NCBI RefSeq assembly: GCF_047634455.1
Contig: NZ_JBLIAI010000001.1
Span: forward strand, 117,900-181,899
Direction: 5' to 3'
DNA: 64,000 bases
From: Maritalea sp047634455
GTDB taxonomy: Bacteria; Pseudomonadota; Alphaproteobacteria; Rhizobiales; Devosiaceae
The stretch's first letter is position 1. Every line of letters begins with the position of its first letter. The notes under the pieces are model-generated. The model did not search any database and was not told the origin of the DNA. It saw only the letters and a program-made list of their open reading frames with translations. Positions 7,796 through 14,617 of the stretch are shown here, piece by piece. The translations under genes were made by a program, and so were the position numbers.

Positions 7796-8470
7796 GTGAC
7801 CCAAGGCAACCGCACAAAATCTCAAACGCTGATCGCAATGGATGGCTTGAAACAACTGATATTCTCTGGCGAGTTGCCCGCCGGGTCAGACCACTTGGAA
7901 ACAGAACTTGCCGAGCGGCTTGGTATGTCCCGCACCCCGGTGCGAGAGGCAACGCTTATGCTGGCCGGCCAAGGGCTCTTGGACGTTCGGCCGCGAAAAG
8001 GTGTGCGTATTCTATCTCTGTCGGTCGCAGACATGGATGAAATTTATGAGCTGCTTACAGAACTAGAAAGCCTAGCGGCGCGACGTGCTGCCGATGCCGG
8101 ATACCCAAATTCTGCCTTAAAAAAGCTCGCCGCTTCAATTCAAGATATGGAAAAGGCCCTGCACAAGGGTGATCGCGAGAAATGGGCGCAAGCTGACGAG
8201 GACTTCCACACTGAACTGGTGCGTTTGGGCGGAAATAGTCGTGTAATTTCGATCATTGCGAATTTCAATAATCAGGTGAGACGCGCGCGCGCCATGACCT
8301 TATACATTCGTCCGTTGCCTGAAAAATCCAATGCCGATCACCGCGCCGTGCTAGAAGCAATTGCAGTCGGCGATTCTGAATCTGCTTTTAGGATTCATCA
8401 TGAGCATCGTTCAAACGCCAGAAAAATGCTGGTTGAATTGCTACACAAACATGGTCTAAAACATGTCTAG
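7796..8470 (+). CDS. GntR-family transcriptional regulator (FadR/FCD subfamily)
   Basis: This regulator of about 224 residues has an N-terminal winged helix (LKQLIFSGELPAGS, then ELAERLGMSRTPVREA as the recognition region). The C-terminal helical FCD effector domain contains the metal-binding pattern with DEDFH and a later HRAVLEAI segment. FCD regulators typically bind acid-sugar or carboxylate effectors and repress adjacent catabolic genes. I chose the GTG 4 bases after the preceding stop; an in-frame ATG 63 bases upstream would overlap the oxidoreductase gene and add a non-homologous tail. The palindrome at 5642-5653 is its likely target. Confidence 0.85.
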   Translation: MTQGNRTKSQTLIAMDGLKQLIFSGELPAGSDHLETELAERLGMSRTPVREATLMLAGQGLLDVRPRKGVRILSLSVADMDEIYELLTELESLAARRAADAGYPNSALKKLAASIQDMEKALHKGDREKWAQADEDFHTELVRLGGNSRVISIIANFNNQVRRARAMTLYIRPLPEKSNADHRAVLEAIAVGDSESAFRIHHEHRSNARKMLVELLHKHGLKHV

Positions 8471-8902
8471 CCGTACTCCGATTGCGGGACATCTGGCATA
8501 AATGGTTTAACCGCTTATGTGACCTTGAAAGATAGATACCTATTGGCGGTCGCCGACATTTGCGAGCTCCGATCAGGAAGTATCGAACAATATCGGAACT
8601 GCTCCTGCTTACGTCCTTTTGGGCTTGAGCAATAACTGTCACTAAACTGCAAGCCACGCGGTTTACGGAAAACAACTTGAACCAGACGTGTTTTAGCGAA
8701 CAGGCCTGACATTTTAAGTGACAAAAAAAAGTTGAAATCAGGACAGATTGTCGCATTGCGTTGATTGTTGCATTCTGCCGTATGCAAATTGATTTGAATC
8801 ACATTGCTTGCCTCTTATTCCCCTAAAAAGAGGTCGCTGACCTTCACGAGGGCAGATGGTTTTCCCCCGCGCATAGGCTGGCACATTCTAAGGGGACTAA
8901 AG
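8471..8902. other. 432-base intergenic region with FNR-type box
   Basis: This gap separates the GntR gene from the first beta-propeller gene. Apart from the FNR-like box at 8789-8802 and the AGGGGA ribosome-binding site just before the next gene, I see no coding potential. The reading frames here have no ribosome-binding sites and unlikely composition. No strong hairpin was found, so a terminator for the GntR transcript is not evident. Confidence 0.6.
8789..8802 (+). promoter_or_regulatory. FNR/Anr-type box upstream of first propeller gene
   Basis: TTGATTTGAATCAC matches the FNR consensus TTGAT-N4-ATCAA at 9 of 10 defined positions. Its centre lies about 107 bases before the propeller start codon, a normal distance for an FNR-activated promoter with a short leader. 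FNR-family proteins (FNR, Anr, Dnr, NnrR, FixK) all bind this half-site, so the signal could be low oxygen or nitric oxide. A second, perfect box lies at 12176-12189. Confidence 0.6.
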
Positions 8903-10345
8903 ATGAAAAAACGTAACCTTCTCACCGCACTCCTAGCAGGCGCATCCTTAATGGCGATGGCTGCAACGGCCGAGGCGCAGGTGACAGCACGCGCTGATTT
9001 CAGTTCCGCTGTTGCGCAAGCAGCGACGATAGATTGGTCAAGCGCAGAATCAGAACGGGGTGGACTATTCTTGGTTGCTCAGTTTGATTCCAGCGGACCT
9101 AACGCCTGGGATCCAGCGGACCACCCAATGGTCTATATCACCAGCGAAAGCCACTCCAACCCAAATCCAAACAAAACTATTGAAGGCGGCTTTGCTGGCT
9201 TCCAATTGATTGATGCAAGGACCAAGGAAGAAGTTGCCAACTTTATTGGTGTGACCACTCCAAAATCAAAAGATTTGCGCACCGCACCGCACGGCGTAAC
9301 CACATCGCCTGACGGCAAATGGGCATATATTGGCTGGTCAGAAGTTGATGACAGCGCGACCAAATATACGTCATATGTTGCTGTCGTGAATATGCAAACT
9401 CTAAAACTCGACAAGCTGCTCAAACAAGAATCACGTTTTAGAGGAGAGCAAAGGGCTCAACGGCTCCACCACATTCAGTCTTGGACGGATGTTGACGGCA
9501 ATGACCGCGTCGTTTTGATGTTTGGTTTCGGTGCCAATGGTGGACCTCACTACATTCTTGATCCAAAAGATAACAACCGCGTTCAACGGTCGATCACATA
9601 TGACGACGTTCAAGTCATGGGACACCCCTTCACTACACCTAGTCCTGATGGGAAAACACTCTATGTGTCAATCGGCTCACCTGAAATACGCGAGTCCGAT
9701 TCTCACAACGCCGCCGGCGTTGCCAAAGTCAACTTAGACACAGGCGCGGTGACCAACATCATGGGAACAGGCAACCACCCTATTGGCATCACCCACGATG
9801 TCGACGGACGGTTCACCTATGTGGTCGATGGACATGGCAGCATGGTCTATAAGATCGACAATGAGATCGACGAAGTTGTTGGTCAGTCAAGTGCTGGCGT
9901 TGCCGGACCATATGGCATAGCAGCGAACTGGGACGAAAGCTTCCTGTTCACGATTGGCAAGGGTGAAGGATCACACAATAAGGGTTCTGTGCTTGGTGTA
10001 ATTGACACCAAAACATTCCGCCCAACACGCGCTATTGATCCGCAACCAATCGTTTTGGGTGGGTCTGCATCAAGTGTTGATCATGCGATCCTCAACCCAA
10101 TTCAAGAGCTCAACGAACTTTGGGTTTCAAACATGAATGGTTGGGAAACAATCGTTCTTGATCTGGAAACATTCAAGCCAAAAGCTTGGATACCCACTCC
10201 ACACGGTGGTGACACTCACAATGGTGCATTTGTTCGCTACAATGCTGATTTCACTGGTGAAGTGATGAGTGACCAAGGTGGCGTTAAGTCTGAAACAATG
10301 CGCGATATGGTACGTGCAGCAAAAGCTGAATCTGCCAAAAAATAG
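8903..10345 (+). CDS. exported beta-propeller protein (YncE/cytochrome d1-like repeats)
   Basis: This 480-residue secreted protein has a clear signal peptide (MKKRNLLTALLAGASLMAMA, cleavage after AEA near residue 25). The rest consists of repeated beta-blades with TSPDGKWAYIG, PSPDGKTLYVSIG, HDVDGRFTYVVDG and ELWVSNMNG, typical of seven-bladed YVTN/cytochrome d1-like propellers. There is no CxxCH motif and no obvious enzymatic site; several conserved histidines (APHG, RLHHI, MGHP, GDTHNG) could bind a metal or cofactor. It starts at an ATG with AGGGGA ahead of it; an in-frame ATG 99 bases upstream is rejected because it destroys the signal peptide. It is the first gene of the FNR-boxed cluster and is followed by a strong terminator. 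Confidence 0.8.
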   Translation: MKKRNLLTALLAGASLMAMAATAEAQVTARADFSSAVAQAATIDWSSAESERGGLFLVAQFDSSGPNAWDPADHPMVYITSESHSNPNPNKTIEGGFAGFQLIDARTKEEVANFIGVTTPKSKDLRTAPHGVTTSPDGKWAYIGWSEVDDSATKYTSYVAVVNMQTLKLDKLLKQESRFRGEQRAQRLHHIQSWTDVDGNDRVVLMFGFGANGGPHYILDPKDNNRVQRSITYDDVQVMGHPFTTPSPDGKTLYVSIGSPEIRESDSHNAAGVAKVNLDTGAVTNIMGTGNHPIGITHDVDGRFTYVVDGHGSMVYKIDNEIDEVVGQSSAGVAGPYGIAANWDESFLFTIGKGEGSHNKGSVLGVIDTKTFRPTRAIDPQPIVLGGSASSVDHAILNPIQELNELWVSNMNGWETIVLDLETFKPKAWIPTPHGGDTHNGAFVRYNADFTGEVMSDQGGVKSETMRDMVRAAKAESAKK

Positions 10346-10357
10346 ACTTGGTCTATG

Positions 10358-10394
10358 TGTTCGCGCCAATTCAATTGGCGCGAACATTTTTATT
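10358..10394 (+). terminator. rho-independent terminator after first propeller gene
   Basis: A perfect 14-base inverted repeat (TGTTCGCGCCAATT and its complement, separated by one base) is followed by TTTTTATTTT. It lies 12 bases past the propeller stop and 57 bases before the cytochrome gene. It probably ends most transcripts, leaving the cytochrome genes on partial read-through or on their own promoter. Confidence 0.9.
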
Positions 10395-10450
10395 TTCCGG
10401 CTGGTGAGCGAAACTAGAAACGCAATGCCAAATTCTAAGGGATTTTAATT

Positions 10451-11062
10451 ATGCAAACCTGCAAAAAAAACAGGTCTTTATTGATCGAAATATTGATCGC
10501 GCTGGCCTTTGTGGGGGGGGCACTATTCGCGTCGACTGCAGCGTACGCAGATGCTGAAAACGACGCTCTGATTGATGAGGGTCGCATCATTTATGACGAA
10601 ACGGCAGGTGGTGTTGGCTGTGCGGCTTGTCATGGCTTGCTGGCCACGGGTGACCCAGATGCAGGAGCGCCATATATTCGTGGCGCCGGAAAATCCGAAG
10701 TAGATGCAGCACTTGATGGTGCAGTGCCGATGATGGGTTTTATCGAACTCAATAAACAGGAACGAAAAGCGATTGTCGCCTATTTGGGCTACTTAACCTA
10801 TGCCGAGGAAGTATTGCTTGATCCAGAAGTTGCGGCGGGCAAAGTCCTGTTTGAAGAAACTGCTGGCGGTGTTGGCTGCCAAGAATGTCACGGTATTGAC
10901 GCGCAGGGCGACATTGGGCCCAATATTGTTGGCAAGGAAACTGCCGACATCTATGAGCAATTATTGGACAATCCTGCGATGGGCTTTATCAAGCTCACTC
11001 GAGTTGAAGTCGACTCAGTGGCGGCATATTTGAACTATTTGCACGATCTTGAAACACACTAA
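10451..11062 (+). CDS. diheme c-type cytochrome, exported
   Basis: This 203-residue protein has an N-terminal hydrophobic export signal (residues 10-33, ending AYA). Two heme-binding motifs follow: CAACH (57-61) and CQECH (143-147). The two halves are internal repeats of about 86 residues. Each has ETAGGVGC before the heme motif and a later methionine in a GFIEL/GFIKL context (M94 or M95, and M176), which are candidate axial ligands. It therefore arose by tandem duplication of a monoheme module like that of the next gene. AAGGGA precedes the ATG. Its role is periplasmic electron transfer; partners are probably the neighbouring exported proteins. Confidence 0.9.
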   Translation: MQTCKKNRSLLIEILIALAFVGGALFASTAAYADAENDALIDEGRIIYDETAGGVGCAACHGLLATGDPDAGAPYIRGAGKSEVDAALDGAVPMMGFIELNKQERKAIVAYLGYLTYAEEVLLDPEVAAGKVLFEETAGGVGCQECHGIDAQGDIGPNIVGKETADIYEQLLDNPAMGFIKLTRVEVDSVAAYLNYLHDLETH

Positions 11063-11124
11063 CTATCATTTGGTGGCAACCGTTTTTGCTACGCATTTAG
11101 GTCTAAAAACAAGGAGATGAAATA

Positions 11125-11442
11125 ATGAGGTTTTTGAAAATTTCAAAACGGGCATATATCGCCATTCTGCTTTTCCTCGCCACGCCTGTATTTGCTGGCA
11201 CTGCTGAATTGAGCCCAGAAGCTGCCGCCGGCAAAATCATATTTGAAGAAACGGCCGGTGATGTTGGCTGTTCTGCATGTCATGGCGCCGATGGGCAGGG
11301 CGACAGCGCGCCAGCGATCACGGGCATGGATGCAGACTCAATTCGCGATCAGCTTGATTATAACGAAGACATGACCTTCATTGAATTAACCGATGAAGAA
11401 ATTGATCAAGTCGTCGCCTATCTCAGCTTTTTAGATCACTAG
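11125..11442 (+). CDS. monoheme c-type cytochrome, exported
   Basis: This is a 105-residue protein with a signal peptide (about residues 1-24, ending VFA), heme motif CSACH (49-53) and a candidate methionine ligand M83 in EDMTFIEL. It aligns by eye with both halves of the upstream diheme cytochrome (EETAGDVGC versus EETAGGVGC, and FIELTDEEIDQVVAYLSFL versus FIELNKQERKAIVAYLGYL), so it is a third copy of the same module. AAGGAG lies 8 bases ahead of the ATG. It is a small class I cytochrome, likely soluble in the periplasm. Confidence 0.9.
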   Translation: MRFLKISKRAYIAILLFLATPVFAGTAELSPEAAAGKIIFEETAGDVGCSACHGADGQGDSAPAITGMDADSIRDQLDYNEDMTFIELTDEEIDQVVAYLSFLDH

Positions 11443-11487
11443 CAGCGGGCAATTTGCACACCTTCGATGTTAAGAAAGGAATGAACG

Positions 11488-12060
11488 ATGCTCACCAGAA
11501 TATTTCGAGTGCTAGGATTGCTCATTCCTTTATTTTTGTTGGGAACTGCGCCACTTATGGCACAGGAAGCCGACAAGAAAACAAACTATATATTCATACT
11601 AAGCAGCGCCGAGATGCCGATCGCTGGTGCCGCGCTTCATCTTGCAATCACTGCGCAAAAGTCTGGCAGAACAGTGCAAATTTCGCTTTTGTCCAGCGCT
11701 CTCAATTTGGGTAAAATTGGCGCACAAGGTCCCAAATTTGCGCCCTACAATGCCAGCGGTCCGGAAATGTTGCGCCAGGCAATGGATGCGGGGGCGAAGG
11801 TCGTTGTGTGTCAGATTTGCCTGACCAATCAAAACATCACAATCGACGCCATGATCGACGGGATTTCAAAAACCAATGCGTTTGAGTTGCTTGATGCGCT
11901 TGATGTGGCGGACGTGGTGCTCAGCTTTGGACCACCGGATGGCGTTGCAACCATGATTGCACCAGCGCGGCCAGAGAAAGTGAAATCGACAATGTCAGAA
12001 ACCAGTATGGACGAAGAACCCGAATGCGATCCCGACACTGATATTGATGCATGCATGTAG
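11488..12060 (+). CDS. exported DsrE-like protein with CxxC motif
   Basis: This is a 190-residue protein with an N-terminal signal peptide (hydrophobic residues 5-24, APLMAQ at about 21-26) followed by a DsrE/DsrF-like Rossmann-type fold. Recognisable features are the first strand with ILSSAEMPIAGAALHLAI, the central strand VVVCQICLTNQ (C108 and C111), and a late strand ADVVLSFG. Cytoplasmic DsrE proteins carry sulfur on a cysteine; a secreted one beside cytochromes c is uncommon. The C-terminal tail is acidic with two more cysteines (C180, C189). AAGGA precedes the ATG. Function is inferred as sulfur or thiol handling in the periplasm and is not established. Confidence 0.72.
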   Translation: MLTRIFRVLGLLIPLFLLGTAPLMAQEADKKTNYIFILSSAEMPIAGAALHLAITAQKSGRTVQISLLSSALNLGKIGAQGPKFAPYNASGPEMLRQAMDAGAKVVVCQICLTNQNITIDAMIDGISKTNAFELLDALDVADVVLSFGPPDGVATMIAPARPEKVKSTMSETSMDEEPECDPDTDIDACM

Positions 12061-12297
12061 AATTCACGCAAGGTCAGCTAAATCGTCTCGTTTAGTATAA
12101 AATTTCAACTAAACAAGCAAAGAACAAGTGAAACTCATAGCAGGGTGAAGATACAACAAATATTGACAATTATATTTGATGCAAATCAACAGAAACTAGC
12201 AATAGTATCAATATGTCACATAGAATTAAACTGGAGATTCTGATAACAATGCTCTGCGAGGTAATGAACGTCTAATAATCTGAACGGAGAAAAGACG
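12061..12297 (+). promoter_or_regulatory. intergenic promoter region before second propeller gene
   Basis: This 237-base gap contains a weak hairpin (GTTTAGT at 12090-12096 pairing with ACTAAAC at 12108-12114), a TTGACA at 12163-12168, the FNR box at 12176-12189, an AT-rich segment near 12205-12215 suitable as a minus-10 region, and CGGAG just before the gene at 12298. It therefore looks like an independent promoter for the second propeller. Confidence 0.55.
12176..12189 (+). promoter_or_regulatory. FNR/Anr-type box, perfect consensus
   Basis: TTGATGCAAATCAA matches TTGAT-N4-ATCAA at all ten defined positions. With an AT-rich minus-10 candidate near 12206-12215 the box centre falls about 36 to 42 bases upstream of the expected start of transcription, the class II activation position. 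This strongly suggests control of the downstream propeller gene by an FNR/CRP-family regulator that senses oxygen or nitric oxide. Confidence 0.75.
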
Positions 12298-13482
12298 ATG
12301 TCATTCAAACGACAGAATGGTGCAGCCTTCCTTGTTGGAACTCTTGCTTGCACGATGCTACTTTCAACCCTCAATATAACGGCTTTTGCTCAAGACGCAC
12401 CCGATTATGGGGTGGTCTTTGAGAATTTTGAACATGGTGGGCCCGCTGCTTACGAAATCCGCGAGGGTGATCTGTTGGCATATGTGCAATCGGGCATGGC
12501 ATATGACAGCCCCGCTGCATCCAATTTCATCACAGTTGTGAACGTTGAAACGCGCAAAATACTGGCCCAGGTTGCGGTTCCAATGCCCGAGGGTTATCAA
12601 AGTCATGGACTTGGTATTTCTGCAAACGGTGAATGGATTTATGTGCCGAGCTTGCCGGGGAAATCAAAGAAACTCCATGTCTTAGATGGACGTACATTGA
12701 AATTGGCGCAGACCCTAGACCTGGGTGCTAGACAGCATCATATCGACGAAGGAAGCATCAAACGTAACGATCAGTTTGTAATGGTCGACACTGGTTCTCC
12801 GGAGTTGGGTCAGGTTCTTCTCGACCCAAACAATGAAAATGCCGTTATTGGTACCATCCCTTATTATGTTGTGGGCGGAAAAGCATATTCGTCTTGGTCA
12901 ACACCAGATGGTGCGTATGCCTATGTGACCGTCGCGCCACATATTCGCAGCCGCAATGGTTGGATTTCCAAAGTCGATCTGAAAACATTTAAGGAAGTGC
13001 AAGTCATCGAAGTTGGGGTTAAGCCGATATGGGTGGCCTTCTCAAATGATGGCACCACTGCGTGGGTCAGCAATGGCGGAAGCGCAGATGAAAGCCTTGA
13101 AGATAGAACCGTTACCGAGATAAAGATCGGTCAGGGTGATGAAAAAGACACCGTTGTTGGTTCTGTATCACTGCCTGGCTCTCCTTACGGGTTGGTCTTG
13201 ACTGCTGATGGGAAAAAACTCTACGCCGCAAGCAAAACTTATGGCCCAAAGGAAGCTTCGACATCTGTTTTCGTGGTTGACACACAAACCAAGAAACTCG
13301 TTGGTGAAGTGGAAGTCGGTGAACAACCAGATCACCTTTTCCTTTCTCCCGATGGTCGTGAAGTTTGGGTCGGTGAAAACCGGGGCAATCAAGTGTCAAT
13401 TATCGACGTTGAAACTGACACGGTCACAGAAAGACTTGTCATGCCTGGCGACGTACACACCGTTCGGTTTGTACAATACTAG
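12298..13482 (+). CDS. exported YVTN/YncE-like beta-propeller protein
   Basis: This 394-residue protein has a signal peptide ending near ITAFA (about residue 31). Propeller blades follow, carrying GISANGEWIYVPS, STPDGAYAYVTV, FSNDGTTAWVSNGG, LTADGKKLYAAS and LSPDGREVWVGENRGNQVSIIDV. The pattern is that of a seven-bladed YVTN repeat protein. No heme motif or catalytic triad is visible; the pair GARQHHIDEG could bind a metal. It is distantly similar to the 8903 propeller but shorter. Its own FNR box and terminator make it a separate transcription unit that shares regulation with the rest of the cluster. Confidence 0.82.
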   Translation: MSFKRQNGAAFLVGTLACTMLLSTLNITAFAQDAPDYGVVFENFEHGGPAAYEIREGDLLAYVQSGMAYDSPAASNFITVVNVETRKILAQVAVPMPEGYQSHGLGISANGEWIYVPSLPGKSKKLHVLDGRTLKLAQTLDLGARQHHIDEGSIKRNDQFVMVDTGSPELGQVLLDPNNENAVIGTIPYYVVGGKAYSSWSTPDGAYAYVTVAPHIRSRNGWISKVDLKTFKEVQVIEVGVKPIWVAFSNDGTTAWVSNGGSADESLEDRTVTEIKIGQGDEKDTVVGSVSLPGSPYGLVLTADGKKLYAASKTYGPKEASTSVFVVDTQTKKLVGEVEVGEQPDHLFLSPDGREVWVGENRGNQVSIIDVETDTVTERLVMPGDVHTVRFVQY

Positions 13483-13491
13483 GTCCAAGCA

Positions 13492-13524
13492 TTTGATCAG
13501 CTGCAGTAAATGCAGCTGATCAAA
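13492..13524. terminator. bidirectional terminator-like hairpin between convergent genes
   Basis: A perfect 14-base inverted repeat (TTTGATCAGCTGCA and its complement around a GTAAA loop) lies 9 bases after the propeller stop and 43 bases before the stop of the convergent korB gene. Short A/T stretches flank both arms, so it can serve both strands. Confidence 0.75.
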
Positions 13525-13567
13525 ACGCTTAACCCTTACCCTCTTCAATCAACGCCAATTCACAACC

Positions 13568-14617
13568 CTATCGCAAACCTTCATTGATGCTGTTTAGAAC
13601 GCGGCTGCCGGGGCAAAGTTCGTCCTTACCAAGCTCATTCAACGGCTTCGTCGCCAGTTTTAGAACCTGGTTCAAATCCTGAGAATTTGGGTCCAGGAAC
13701 AAAAGGCCCGTCAAAATTCGACCTTCATCTTTTGCCAATTGCACAGCAGCAATAGCACCATTGCGGTCACCCGTTTGGTAGGCGGAACCAGCTTTGTGCA
13801 GATGTATTACCGACCCATCATGCAATGTAACACCTTGGCTGGTACCAGCATCATATTGAGTGCGAATTTCTTCACGCATTGGTACAAAATCGAGCGGCAT
13901 CATATCCAAATGATCTCGCGTATTGGAATAGCTCTTGCTAGAGCCGACATGGTTGTTGAACGTCACGCAAGGCGAAACTACATCTATGAATGCGAAGCCG
14001 TTGTGTGCCATGGCGGCGCGGATCAAAGGCTCTAACTGCTCTTTGTCACCCGAGAAGCTGCGGCCAACAAAGCTCGCGCCAAGCTGCAAGGCAAGACTAG
14101 CAAGGTCGATGCCATCGAAAGGATTTGTGTTGCCATATTTGCTAACAGAACCCAAATCAGCGGTGGCGCTGTCCTGACCTTTGGTTAGTCCATAACAACC
14201 ATTATTGGCGACGATGTAGGTCATGTTCACATTTCGCCGAACCAGATGAATAAACTGACCCATGCCAATCGAGGCGGTATCGCCGTCGCCTGAAACACCG
14301 ATATAGGTCAAATCACGATTGGCAAGACTGGCACCGGTGGCAACTGAGGGCATTCTGCCATGGACAGAATTGAACCCGTGGCTCTTGTTGAGGAAGTAGG
14401 TTGGCATTTTCGAAGAGCAGCCAATGCCGGAAATTTTGGCGATCCGATGTGGCGGGAGTGATGACAGGAAACACGCGTTGCGGATCGCCGCTGAAATACT
14501 GTCATGGCCGCAGCCCGCGCAGAGCGTCGAAATTGCTCCGTCATAATCTGCAACCGTATAGCCAAGCGCATTTGTTGGCAGGTTCGGGTGGCGAAATTTT
14601 GGCTGTATGTAACTCAT
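13568..14617 (-). CDS. korB: 2-oxoacid:ferredoxin oxidoreductase beta subunit (KorB-like)
   Basis: This 349-residue thiamine diphosphate-binding subunit has C33 and C36 in CAGCGHDS, C67 in GIGCSSK and C217 in SPCVTF, the four cysteines expected to hold one [4Fe-4S] cluster. GDGD (110-113) and NNGCYGLTKGQ (138-148) form the ThDP/Mg site. It pairs with the alpha subunit encoded immediately upstream; the start codon overlaps the alpha stop by one base (TGATG). The enzyme decarboxylates a 2-oxoacid, probably 2-oxoglutarate, reducing ferredoxin. Indolepyruvate or branched-chain specificity cannot be excluded from sequence. A longer frame starting inside korA is rejected. Confidence 0.88.
   Translation of the reverse strand: MSYIQPKFRHPNLPTNALGYTVADYDGAISTLCAGCGHDSISAAIRNACFLSSLPPHRIAKISGIGCSSKMPTYFLNKSHGFNSVHGRMPSVATGASLANRDLTYIGVSGDGDTASIGMGQFIHLVRRNVNMTYIVANNGCYGLTKGQDSATADLGSVSKYGNTNPFDGIDLASLALQLGASFVGRSFSGDKEQLEPLIRAAMAHNGFAFIDVVSPCVTFNNHVGSSKSYSNTRDHLDMMPLDFVPMREEIRTQYDAGTSQGVTLHDGSVIHLHKAGSAYQTGDRNGAIAAVQLAKDEGRILTGLLFLDPNSQDLNQVLKLATKPLNELGKDELCPGSRVLNSINEGLR

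Noticed and set aside
8515..8802. Minus-strand frame of 95 codons in the gap before the first propeller
   Set aside because: No ribosome-binding site, no hydrophobic or domain pattern, and it overlaps the FNR box.
12090..12114. GTTTAGT/ACTAAAC hairpin as a terminator after the DsrE-like gene
   Set aside because: The stem is AT-rich and not followed by a T-run, so termination is doubtful; mentioned only within the promoter region.
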